A stretch of DNA of 6,997 nucleotides from Bryobacterales bacterium (GTDB taxonomy: Bacteria > Acidobacteriota > Terriglobia > Bryobacterales > Bryobacteraceae), in NCBI GenBank assembly GCA_009697495.1, contig SHUN01000147.1, forward strand, positions 1 through 6,997, written 5' to 3'. Positions within the stretch are counted from its first letter, which is position 1. Every line of letters starts with the position of its first letter. The position numbers and the translations under genes were made by a program. Below, piece after piece: positions 1 to 6,997 of the stretch. Under the pieces are notes generated by a model. It was given only the letters and a program-made list of their open reading frames with translations, searched no databases and was not told the DNA's origin.

Positions 1-496
1 CGCAGGGATGCGACCCGAGCGCCGCTTCGAGGGCTGGAATAGCAAGGGACGGCTTCCAAGCCGAGGCCGCCCCAACTCTCAATTCAGACCCGTCGCAGAT
101 TAGCTTATTGAAAGCCAAAAATGGTCTTGACAATGGGGTCCACTTTAATCGGCGTCCGGCGGGTTCTTGCCAATTTCGGGGATTCCAGCCGAAAACACTC
201 TGTTGAAGGCGCAATCCAATTTGTCGATTCCACGACACCAGTCATACGCGCCTGCATTCTTTTTGGTGGGCCGCAGGCCCATGGACCCTCACTGACGGTC
301 GAGTTCCCCAATTCCGGTAAGCACCCGCCGCCGGTCGCCTCCCCGTTCGCGATAGCAGGCACCAATCCCGCCTCCAACACCATCGGAGTCACCCCTAAAA
401 TGCCGACGTTCCGCGATGACATTCTACCTCTTCGATCCCAGCTACGATCCGCATGGAATAGAGTAAGCAAAACAGGAGCCACGGCAACTCTTCAAT
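1..496. other. Upstream region without a recognisable gene
   Basis: No protein family, RNA gene, insertion-sequence end or terminator is recognisable here. The extreme left (1-103) is open in one + frame, ending in a TAG at 101-103, and could be the tail of a gene outside the window, but the residues resemble nothing I know. Two long open frames lie on opposite strands over the same bases: - strand 482-105 (GTG start, 125 codons) and + strand 121-504 (127 codons). Their third codon positions fall on the same bases, so codon bias cannot tell them apart, and those positions are only a little over half G+C by hand count. Neither translation shows a motif, signal peptide or membrane segment. A 6-bp hairpin with a 3-base loop sits at 267-281 without a following T run on either strand. 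The stretch may be decayed or non-coding DNA. Confidence 0.5.
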
Positions 497-516
497 CTGA
501 TTGACCAGCCAGTCAG
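497..516. promoter_or_regulatory. Probable TetR operator overlapping the -35 box
   Basis: An imperfect palindrome covers the -35 box. The core is TGAC (502-505), six bases, then GTCA (512-515). A wider register pairs CTGA (497-500) with TCAG (513-516), matching at 7 of 10 half-site positions. TetR-family repressors commonly bind 14-20 bp inverted repeats in their own promoters, and this repeat sits directly before the repressor gene. Binding here would block RNA polymerase and give negative autoregulation of the whole operon. The inverted repeat is seen. Its use by this protein is inferred. Confidence 0.5.
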
Positions 517-529
517 CGAATTGTATCCT
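501..529 (+). promoter_or_regulatory. Sigma-70-like promoter of the tetR-adaptor-pump operon
   Basis: A -35 box TTGACC (501-506, five of six consensus bases) is followed by exactly 17 bases and a -10 box TATCCT (524-529, four of six). Transcription would start about 535-537, on or next to the ATG at 537, which makes the mRNA leaderless or nearly so. The promoter is the only good candidate upstream of the operon. The boxes are seen directly. Activity and the exact start site are inferred. Confidence 0.6.
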
Positions 530-536
530 TGGGTCA

Positions 537-1154
537 ATGGCTGTCCTAGGCAAAACCAAAAAAGACGTCCTCCTCGAATTCCGCACCACCGAAATCCTCG
601 ATGCCGCCCGCACCGTTTTCGCTTCCAGAGGCTTTGAAGGCGCAACCATCGACGCCATCGCCCTCACCGCCGGTGTCGCCAAAGGCACCGTCTACCTCTA
701 TTTCGATTCGAAACGCGATCTCTTCCTCGCCGCCCTCCGCGAAGGCGTGCTCGCGCTCCACGCCGAAGTCGCCGAAGAGATGTACGCCGCCGCGACCTGC
801 GAGGCCAAGCTCCACGCCTTCATCGCCGGCCGCTTCCAGTATTTCTCTCGCAATCGCGAGTTCTTCCGCATCTATTACAGGGAATTCACCCATCTGCTAA
901 CAGGCACCGCCAACGTACAACCCGAATTCCAGGACCTCTACGAACAGCAAGCCGCCCTCCTTGAAGCCGTCCTTGCCGATGGCGTCCGCAGTGGCCAACT
1001 TCGCCCCTTCGACGTTCCCAAAACAGCCCGCCTGATCTACGACCTCATCCGCGCCGCGCTCGCGCAATACATTCTTCATGGCGAACGGGAAGCGCCCGAT
1101 GCCCCCGTTCGGACCGTATTTGACTTTGTCTGGAAAGGCATCGGTACCAAATGA
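537..1154 (+). CDS. TetR/AcrR-family transcriptional repressor of the efflux operon
   Basis: This is a ligand-responsive DNA-binding repressor, 205 residues, the usual length for the family. The N-terminal helix-turn-helix domain spans about residues 16-63. Hallmarks are the ILDAA helix (20-24), F28 and G32 before the GATIDAIA helix (35-42), and the recognition part [12 protein letters not shown] (45-56) followed by SKRDLF. The rest is the variable all-helical ligand-binding and dimer domain. I chose the ATG at 537. An in-frame TTG at 501 would add 12 residues, but it lies inside the -35 box and has no Shine-Dalgarno sequence. No Shine-Dalgarno precedes 537 either, which fits a leaderless message. 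The stop overlaps the adaptor start (ATGA at 1151-1154). By position it should repress itself and the pump genes. The inducer cannot be read from the sequence. Confidence 0.93.
   Translation: MAVLGKTKKDVLLEFRTTEILDAARTVFASRGFEGATIDAIALTAGVAKGTVYLYFDSKRDLFLAALREGVLALHAEVAEEMYAAATCEAKLHAFIAGRFQYFSRNREFFRIYYREFTHLLTGTANVQPEFQDLYEQQAALLEAVLADGVRSGQLRPFDVPKTARLIYDLIRAALAQYILHGEREAPDAPVRTVFDFVWKGIGTK
1132..1138 (+). promoter_or_regulatory. Weak ribosome binding site for the adaptor gene
   Basis: The purine run GGAAAGG lies inside the end of the repressor gene, with 12 bases between it and the ATG at 1151. That is longer than the best spacing, so initiation probably depends partly on ribosomes finishing the repressor at the overlapping ATGA. 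Confidence 0.4.
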
Positions 1155-2338
1155 ATATCGCTAAATACATCCTCGCCGCCGCCTTGCTGGCGTTAGCCGC
1201 TGGTTGCGCCAAAACCGAATCCACCGCTATCGCCGCCGGCAATCCGGCCGCGCCCGCCATCTCCGTAAAACTCGCCACCGCCGCGCTCCGCACGATGCCC
1301 GTGGAAATCAAAACCATCGGCAAGGTGGAAGCCATTGCCTCGGTCCAAGTCAGAGCCGTGATCGGCGGCACAATCATTAAGGCGTACTTCAACGAAGGCG
1401 ACACCGTCAAAAAGGGCGACTTACTCTTTGAAATTGACTCGCGCACCTATCAGGAAGCCGTCAAACAGTGGGAGGCCAACCTCGCTCGCGACCAGGCCCT
1501 GCAGGCCCAATCGGAGGCCCAACTCGCCAGCGCCCAAGCCCAGGAAGCCTTCTACGGAATGCAGGCCGGCCGCTACGAAAAGCTCGCCGCCGAAGGCATC
1601 GTCTCCCGCGAACAGGCTGACCAGGCCGCCGTCGAAGCCCGCGCCCGCCGCACCAACGTCCGCGCGGTTTCCGCCGCCATCGACAGCATCAAGGCCACCA
1701 TCCGCGCCGACGCCGCCGCGCTCGATAACGCCAAACTCGCCCTCAGCTACTGCAGTATCAAAGCCCTCATCGGCGGCCGCACCGGCGACATGCGAATCAA
1801 GCCCGGCAATCTCGTGAAAGCCAACGATTCCGACCTCGTCACCATCCATCAGGTCCAACCCGCCTACGTCACTTTCACCGTCCCCGAAGCCCGTCTTATT
1901 ACGCTCCGTCAGCGCATCGCCAAAGGCGGCCTGCCCGTCTCGGCGGCCATCCCCGGCGACTCGCTCCCCGACTCCCGCGGAACCATCACCTTCCTCGACA
2001 ATGCCGTCGACGCCGCCACCGGGACCATCCGCCTGAAGGCAACCTTTCCCAACGCCGAAACCCGCCTCTGGCCCGGCCAGTTCGTCCACGTCCGCGTTCT
2101 CCTGGAGGAGCAGGCCAACGCCGTCGTCATCCCCGCCGCCGCGCTCCAAAACAGCCAGGCCGGCAACTATGTCTATGTGCTCACCGCGGCCGAAACCGTC
2201 GAAATGCGCCCCGTCACTGTCGGCACCAGGCTCGAACGCGACATCGCCATTGACAAGGGATTGCGCGGAGGTGAGCGCGTCGTCGTCGAAGGCCAACTCC
2301 GCCTCGCGCCCGGCATGAAAGTCAAGGCCGCCTCATGA
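1151..2338 (+). CDS. RND efflux periplasmic adaptor (membrane fusion protein), MdtA/AcrA-like lipoprotein
   Basis: A 395-residue adaptor that would link the inner-membrane pump to an outer-membrane channel. Residues 1-18 form a signal peptide ending in AAG-C19. This is a relaxed lipobox (A at -3, L at -4), so lipid anchoring at C19 is likely but not certain. The first lipoyl half-motif is at about 60-98, with GGTI (72-75), the EGD turn (82-84) and [10 protein letters not shown] (87-96). An alanine- and glutamine-rich coiled-coil hairpin spans about 100-195. The second lipoyl half is at 198-232, ending PGNLVK (218-223). The beta-barrel is about 235-318, with [12 protein letters not shown] (282-293) and WPGQFV (307-312) typical of the family. 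A membrane-proximal domain closes the protein (325-392). The family motif usually written API is ALI here (205-207). It overlaps both neighbours by 4 bases, in the same operon. Confidence 0.93.
   Translation: MNIAKYILAAALLALAAGCAKTESTAIAAGNPAAPAISVKLATAALRTMPVEIKTIGKVEAIASVQVRAVIGGTIIKAYFNEGDTVKKGDLLFEIDSRTYQEAVKQWEANLARDQALQAQSEAQLASAQAQEAFYGMQAGRYEKLAAEGIVSREQADQAAVEARARRTNVRAVSAAIDSIKATIRADAAALDNAKLALSYCSIKALIGGRTGDMRIKPGNLVKANDSDLVTIHQVQPAYVTFTVPEARLITLRQRIAKGGLPVSAAIPGDSLPDSRGTITFLDNAVDAATGTIRLKATFPNAETRLWPGQFVHVRVLLEEQANAVVIPAAALQNSQAGNYVYVLTAAETVEMRPVTVGTRLERDIAIDKGLRGGERVVVEGQLRLAPGMKVKAAS
2324..2327 (+). promoter_or_regulatory. Short ribosome binding site for the pump gene
   Basis: AAGG inside the adaptor's last codons stands 7 bases before the ATG at 2335. 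The site is weak, but the ATGA overlap (2335-2338) with the adaptor stop supports translational coupling and keeps adaptor and pump made in step. Confidence 0.35.
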
Positions 2339-5300
2339 GCACTCCGACCGGCAGCCAGGGCGGATTCACCGCTCTCTTCATCCAACGCTCCGTGGCCACA
2401 TCGCTCATCATGCTGGCCATCACCATCTTCGGCGCGGTGGCTTACAATTACCTGCCCGTCAGCGATCTGCCCAACGTCGATCTGCCCACGCTCGTTATCA
2501 GCGCCAGCCTCCCCGGCGCCAACCCGCAGACCATGGCATCGGCGATCGCCACGCCGCTCGAACGCCAGTTCTCCACCATCGAGGGGCTCGACTCGATGAA
2601 CTCCACCAGCACGCTCGGCACGACGGCCGTCACGCTCCAGTTCGCCCTCAGCCGCAGCCTCGACGCCGCGGCCCAGGACGTCCAAGCCGCCATTACCCAG
2701 GCCTCGCCCCTGCTCCCCCCAGGCATGACCAATCCGCCCACCTTCCGCAAGGTGAATCCAGCCGATCAGCCCGTGCTTTATATGACCATCACGTCGCAAT
2801 CCATGCCGCTCTATAAGCTGCATGAGTACGCCGACACCATGATGGCCCAGCGCATGTCCATGGTCCCCGGCGTCGCCCAGGTCCAGATCATGGGCGCCCA
2901 AAAATACGCCGTCCGCATTCAAGTCAACCCCGATGCCCTCGCCTCCCGCGGCATCGGCATCGACGAAGTGGAAACCGCCATCCGCCGCCACAACGTCAAC
3001 ATTCCCACCGGCACCCTCTACGGCAAGGATCAGATGGTGACTATCCATGCCACCGGCCAGTTAGTCGACGCCGACGCCTATAAGCCCATGATCGTCGCCT
3101 ACACCGGCGGTTCGCCCGTTCGCCTCGATGAAATCGCCACCGTCATCGATAGCGTCGAGGACGACAAAGCAGCCTCCTGGTATAACAACGCCGAGGGATC
3201 CCAACGCGCCCTGATTATGATGGTGTTGCGTCAGCCCGGCACGAACGCCATCCAGGTCGCCGATGGCGTCAAAGCCCTGTTCCCCGCCTTCAGAGCGTTA
3301 TTGCCGCCCACGGTGAAGCTCAACATCATGACGGATCGCTCCGCCACCATCCGCGAGTCATTCGAGGACGTCAAGTTCACCATGTTACTCACCCTCGGCC
3401 TGGTTATCATGGTGATCTTTCTCTTCCTGCGCAACGTCTCGGCTACCGTCATTCCCAGCCTCGCGCTGCCCATCGCCGTTCTCGGCACTTTCTCGGTCAT
3501 GTACCTTTGCGACTACAGCCTGGACAATCTGTCGATGATGGCGCTGATTCTCGCCCTTGGCTTCGTCGTCGACGATGCCATCGTCGTTCTCGAAAACATC
3601 GTTCGCCACATGGAGAACGGCGTCCCGCCTATGCGGGCGGCGTTTGAAGGTGCCCGCGAGGTCAGCTTCACCATCGTCTCCATGACCATCTCGCTCGCCG
3701 CCGTCTTCATCCCGCTGCTCTTCATGGGCGGCATTCTGGGCCGGCTTTTCCGCGAATTTTCCGTCACCATCGTCGTCGCCATTCTCATTTCCGGCTTCGT
3801 CTCGGTTACCTTGACGCCCATGCTCGCGGCTCGATTCCTGAAGACGAATCACGGATCCCACGGACGCCTGTATAACTTCACTGAACGCATTTTCGACGGC
3901 ATGCTAAGTCTCTATGACCGCAGCCTGACCTATACGCTCCGCCATCGTTTTTCCATGCTCATGTTGTCGTTCCTTATTCTCGGCGGCACCGTTTGGCTCT
4001 TCCAGCTTGTCCCCAAAGGATTCCTTCCGAATGAAGACATGGGAAGTATCTTCACCATCGTCGAAGCGCCCCAGGGTACTTCCCACACCGCGATGATGGA
4101 GAACGTTCAGAAATTGGCCGATATCGCGCGCAACGACCCCGCCGTGGCGGGATTCTTCAGCGGCGTCGGTTCCACGTCGGGAGGATCCACCTCCAATGGC
4201 GCCAATTTCGGGCGGCTGTTCTTCCATCTCAAGCCGCTCAAGGAGCGGAAGGAGAGTGTTGAGAAAGTGATCGAGCGGCTGCGTCCGCAACTCAACAGCC
4301 TTCCCGATCTGCGGGCGTTTTTGCAGATTCCGCCCTCCATTCGAATCGGCGGCACGCTGACAAAAAGCCTCTACCAGTACACGCTATTGAGCGCGGACAC
4401 AAACGCTCTTTACAAGTTTGCGCCGGACATGGAGCGCGAAATGGCGAAGATTCCCGGTCTTATCGACGTCACCACCGACTTGCAAATTAAGAATCCGGAG
4501 TTACACGTAGTCATTGACCGGGACAAAGCCGCGACGCTCCGCGTCACGCCGGACCAGATTGAGAACGCCCTCTTCTCCGCCTATGGACCCCGCTGGATCT
4601 CGACAATCTACGCGCCCGACAACCAGTACCGCGTGTTGCTCGAAGTCGAGCGCGGATTCCAGTCCGATCCGGCGAAGGTCTCCAACCTGTATGTGCGCTC
4701 AACCGATGGAAAGCTGGTTCCCATTGACGCCGTCGCGAAAATGGAGCCGCGCGCCGGCCCGCAGGCCATCAATCATTACGGCCAACTGACAGCCGTTACG
4801 CTCGCCTTCAACCTCGCCCCCGGTGTCTCCCTGGGCGATGCCGTGAAGGAGATCGAGGACCTGGCCGAACGGACATTGCCAGTCAGCGTCAGCCGCGCCT
4901 TCCAGGGCACTGCGCAGGCCTTCCAGCAGTCATCCAAGAACCTGATGCTGTTGCTTTTCGTCGCCATCTTTGTCGTCTATCTCGTGTTAGGGATTCTCTA
5001 TGAGAGTTTCATCCATCCGTTGACGATTTTGTCCGGCCTGCCATCGGCTGGTTTCGGGGCGTTACTTACTCTGTATTTATTCAAACTCGATCTGAATATT
5101 TACTCCTTTGTCGGCTTGATTCTCCTCATCGGCATCGTGAAGAAAAATGCGATCATGCAAATCGATTTTGCGCTGGAAGCCGAGCGCACGGAGGGCCGAA
5201 CCCCCTACGACGCCATCTACCAGGGCTGTCTCATCCGCTTCCGGCCCATTATGATGACGACCATGTGCGCGCTGCTCGGCGCGCTGCCAATCGCGCTGGG

Positions 5301-5496
5301 ACAAGGCGCAGGCGGCGAGGCCCGGCGGCCGTTGGGCTTATGCGTCGTCGGCGGCCTGCTGTTCTCCCAATTTATTACTCTGTATCTAACGCCAGTCGTC
5401 TACCTGTATCTGTCGAAAGTCCAATCCCGGATTACAAGGACACACCAAGTGCGCCCTGGCGCAGGACAACCCGCGCTGGCTCCTACGGGGGACTAA
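2335..5496 (+). CDS. RND-family (HAE1) multidrug efflux transporter, MdtB/MdtC-like inner-membrane pump
   Basis: A 1053-residue proton/drug antiporter of the AcrB superfamily, full length for the family and closest in wording to MdtB/MdtC (for example PLERQFSTIEGL at 74-85 and NPPTFRKVNPAD at 133-144). Topology is the expected twice-repeated six helices: TM1 about 20-40, large periplasmic loop 41-345, TM2-TM6 about 346-499, TM7 540-558, second periplasmic loop 563-865, TM8 870-888, TM9 894-916, TM10 922-942, TM11 971-990, TM12 1003-1024. The proton-relay residues are all present: D413 and D414 in TM4 and K937 in TM10, with R968 and T975 corresponding to AcrB D407, D408, K940, R971 and T978. 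It should therefore be active. MdtBC pumps are heterotrimers, but only one permease is encoded here, so a homotrimer is likely. Substrates cannot be predicted. The last 14 bases overlap the convergent hydrolase gene. Base skew changes near residue 500-560. Confidence 0.95.
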   Translation: MSTPTGSQGGFTALFIQRSVATSLIMLAITIFGAVAYNYLPVSDLPNVDLPTLVISASLPGANPQTMASAIATPLERQFSTIEGLDSMNSTSTLGTTAVTLQFALSRSLDAAAQDVQAAITQASPLLPPGMTNPPTFRKVNPADQPVLYMTITSQSMPLYKLHEYADTMMAQRMSMVPGVAQVQIMGAQKYAVRIQVNPDALASRGIGIDEVETAIRRHNVNIPTGTLYGKDQMVTIHATGQLVDADAYKPMIVAYTGGSPVRLDEIATVIDSVEDDKAASWYNNAEGSQRALIMMVLRQPGTNAIQVADGVKALFPAFRALLPPTVKLNIMTDRSATIRESFEDVKFTMLLTLGLVIMVIFLFLRNVSATVIPSLALPIAVLGTFSVMYLCDYSLDNLSMMALILALGFVVDDAIVVLENIVRHMENGVPPMRAAFEGAREVSFTIVSMTISLAAVFIPLLFMGGILGRLFREFSVTIVVAILISGFVSVTLTPMLAARFLKTNHGSHGRLYNFTERIFDGMLSLYDRSLTYTLRHRFSMLMLSFLILGGTVWLFQLVPKGFLPNEDMGSIFTIVEAPQGTSHTAMMENVQKLADIARNDPAVAGFFSGVGSTSGGSTSNGANFGRLFFHLKPLKERKESVEKVIERLRPQLNSLPDLRAFLQIPPSIRIGGTLTKSLYQYTLLSADTNALYKFAPDMEREMAKIPGLIDVTTDLQIKNPELHVVIDRDKAATLRVTPDQIENALFSAYGPRWISTIYAPDNQYRVLLEVERGFQSDPAKVSNLYVRSTDGKLVPIDAVAKMEPRAGPQAINHYGQLTAVTLAFNLAPGVSLGDAVKEIEDLAERTLPVSVSRAFQGTAQAFQQSSKNLMLLLFVAIFVVYLVLGILYESFIHPLTILSGLPSAGFGALLTLYLFKLDLNIYSFVGLILLIGIVKKNAIMQIDFALEAERTEGRTPYDAIYQGCLIRFRPIMMTTMCALLGALPIALGQGAGGEARRPLGLCVVGGLLFSQFITLYLTPVVYLYLSKVQSRITRTHQVRPGAGQPALAPTGD

Positions 5497-6997
5497 GTAC
5501 GCCGACGCTCGTCATCGCCCAGCTCAAATTCTTCATTTGATGCACAATCTTACCCGCGGCATCGAACTCCACGATCCGTCCGCCCATGTAGTCACTGACT
5601 AACAGGCCGCCTCCCGGCAATGGCGCGAATCCGGATGTCCAGGCCATTCGGGCGGCGTCGTTGGCCCCGCCGAAGACCATTAGAACCCTTCCATCCGCCC
5701 CAACGCGGCGGACCTCCCCCGGCCCCGCCAATCCAATCAGCATCGACCCATCGGCCATTGGCAGCGCGTGCGCCGGCATCCGTCCCGCGAAGTCCCATTT
5801 CTTTACCACCGCTCCGGACGCATCCAGTTCCAAAAGCAGCCCGGCTTTTTGCACCGCCACCACCGTCGTGCCTGCCGCGGTTCGCCGCGCCCGCCGCATC
5901 GCCATCCCCTTATACTCCGGTTTCTCGACGCTCCAAACCACCCGCCCGTCCGGCGCCACTTCAAACACCCGCGTCGCGACATCGTCCACTAACAACGTAT
6001 TCCCATTGCCTAATCTCTGCGCGCTCACCAAGCTGGCCCCCGAACTCTTGTATTGCCAAACCACTTTCTGTGACCGGTCCATCTCCGTCACCACGCCCTT
6101 GGGATCCTCGATATACAATACGTGCCCGTTCTCCAGCACCGAAACTTCAGTCCCCCGATGGTTAGGCCGCCGCCACAACACGCGCCCGCTCGGCCATGCC
6201 AGCCCGAGTATCTCCGCTCCCGGCCCGTGATCGGTCACCACAATAGAACGTGTCTCCAGCATCGCCGGCTTCAGCTTCCGGTTCAAAAAGTCCAATGTTC
6301 GAGCCATCGCCCGCTCCTCATCGGCCCCCTTAAATCCATGGCCTCCTTCGGCGATCGTCTCCAACTCCGCGGCCACGCCCGCACTTTTCAAACGCTCCAC
6401 CAGAAACAGCGACTGCTCATAGGGCACATTCAAATCCTTCGTCCCATGAATCGCCAGCACGGGCGCCGAATCCGGATTGATCCACGACAGCGGGCTCGCC
6501 CGGAGGTGCGCGTCCAGTGCATGTTGCCGGTCCCCGCCCAATAGTTGCGGCAGCGCCTCGGCCGCATTCCGGCTCCCCTCATAGGCCCGCCGCATGTCAG
6601 AGCGGCCATAAAAACTCACCGCGCAATCCACCGCGCTCGACTGCTCCTTGTTCGGCCCATTGCCTTCCAGCGCCGCCACGTTTCGCGACACCGCCAGGAA
6701 CTGCGCCCAGGTCGCCCCCGCCGACACGCCGATCGCCCCCATCCTCGCCCCGTCAACACTGTATTTGTCCGCGTTCGCGCGCAGGAACCGCACTGCGGAT
6801 TTGACGTCATGCAACGGCAGCGGAAACTGGAACATCGGAGCGAGGCGATAACTTACCGTTGCCGCCACATACCCGTTCTGGGCCAGCCGGATCGCCATCG
6901 GCAGATAGCTCTCCCGATTCCCGCCGCTGAACCCGCCGCCGTGAATCATCACGATGCCCGGATACCGCCCCGGAGCTTTCGGCCGCACGATGTCCAT
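5483..6997 (-). CDS. Alpha/beta-hydrolase (esterase) fused to a C-terminal beta-propeller; N-terminus outside the window
   Basis: The visible part is 504 residues and stays open to the window edge. The ATG at 6997 is probably internal, because strand one of the hydrolase fold normally follows more N-terminal sequence, so any signal peptide is unseen. Residues 1-242 are an esterase/lipase-type alpha/beta-hydrolase: oxyanion-hole HGGG (19-22), nucleophile elbow G-V-S92-A-G (90-94), probable acid D188 in HGTKD (184-188) and catalytic H220 in GGHGF. All triad members are present. Residues about 250-504 are a beta-propeller made of repeats of 39-46 residues, marked by GRVLW (271), KVVW (311), GRVVW (351), GAVVKKW (395), GRVLMVF (436) and GKIVHQ (482), similar to PQQ-like or NHL-type propellers. 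It probably cleaves an ester, with the propeller binding substrate or partner. The substrate is unknown. It faces the efflux operon and overlaps its last gene by 14 bases. Confidence 0.85.
   Translation of the reverse strand: MDIVRPKAPGRYPGIVMIHGGGFSGGNRESYLPMAIRLAQNGYVAATVSYRLAPMFQFPLPLHDVKSAVRFLRANADKYSVDGARMGAIGVSAGATWAQFLAVSRNVAALEGNGPNKEQSSAVDCAVSFYGRSDMRRAYEGSRNAAEALPQLLGGDRQHALDAHLRASPLSWINPDSAPVLAIHGTKDLNVPYEQSLFLVERLKSAGVAAELETIAEGGHGFKGADEERAMARTLDFLNRKLKPAMLETRSIVVTDHGPGAEILGLAWPSGRVLWRRPNHRGTEVSVLENGHVLYIEDPKGVVTEMDRSQKVVWQYKSSGASLVSAQRLGNGNTLLVDDVATRVFEVAPDGRVVWSVEKPEYKGMAMRRARRTAAGTTVVAVQKAGLLLELDASGAVVKKWDFAGRMPAHALPMADGSMLIGLAGPGEVRRVGADGRVLMVFGGANDAARMAWTSGFAPLPGGGLLVSDYMGGRIVEFDAAGKIVHQMKNLSWAMTSVGVLSPP

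Noticed and set aside
50..63. Small inverted repeat CGGCTT-CC-AAGCCG
   Set aside because: Short stem, a two-base loop and no flanking signal. It is expected by chance in GC-rich DNA.
267..281. Hairpin TGGGCC-GCA-GGCCCA next to a run of T residues
   Set aside because: The T residues precede the hairpin on the + strand, and on the - strand they read as A residues after it, so the order is wrong for a terminator.
501..536. Alternative TTG start adding 12 residues to the TetR protein
   Set aside because: It lies within the -35 box, lacks a Shine-Dalgarno sequence, and the added residues precede the normal family start.
1421..2296. Long glycine- and aspartate-rich open frame on the - strand under the adaptor gene
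   Set aside because: Low-complexity composition and exact overlap with a well-conserved adaptor show it is a shadow created by the GC-rich codons of the real gene. The same applies to 2173-3048 and 3385-3861.
5450..5463. Perfect 6-bp hairpin (TGCGCC, CT, GGCGCA) near the end of the pump gene, about 20 bases past the hydrolase stop on the - strand
   Set aside because: It has no T run after it on either strand and lies inside coding sequence, so I did not call it an intrinsic terminator.
5620..6230. Proline-, serine- and arginine-rich open frames on the + strand opposite the hydrolase gene
   Set aside because: Their biased composition is typical of antisense reading of GC-rich genes, and the - strand frame has clear catalytic and repeat motifs.
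1..6997. Search by eye for CRISPR arrays, tRNA genes, insertion-sequence ends and attachment sites
   Set aside because: No regularly spaced repeats, cloverleaf-like sequence, terminal inverted repeats with transposase, or integrase context was seen.

Overview
The window is bacterial DNA, moderately GC-rich, from a Gram-negative (diderm) organism. A lipoprotein-type RND adaptor and an RND inner-membrane pump need an outer membrane to work across. Codons in the left genes strongly prefer C endings. This codon style, together with an esterase fused to a beta-propeller, would fit an Acidobacteriota soil bacterium (Bryobacterales/Solibacter type). That placement is an impression, not something the sequence proves.

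Layout. Bases 1-496 hold no gene that I recognise. A promoter with an overlapping inverted repeat lies at 497-529 and drives a tight three-gene operon on the + strand: a TetR-family repressor (537-1154), an MdtA/AcrA-like periplasmic adaptor (1151-2338) and a 1053-residue MdtB/MdtC-like RND transporter (2335-5496). Both junctions are 4-base ATGA stop/start overlaps, so the three proteins are probably translationally coupled. On the - strand, convergent and overlapping the pump's 3' end by 14 bases, is the C-terminal 504 residues of a large protein that joins an alpha/beta-hydrolase (esterase) domain to about six beta-propeller repeats. Its N-terminus lies beyond the right edge.

How it works together. 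The repressor would bind its own promoter and release it when a toxic ligand is present. The adaptor and pump then form the inner-membrane and periplasmic parts of a proton-driven efflux machine. No outer-membrane TolC-like channel is present, so it must be supplied from elsewhere. The esterase-propeller gene is oriented against the operon and is probably unrelated in function.

The points most worth a second look are the apparently leaderless start of the repressor gene with its operator in the -35 region, the hydrolase-propeller fusion, the 14-base convergent overlap with no terminator between, and a change of base skew part-way through the pump gene. I did not find a clearly novel system. 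The efflux operon is a standard type.
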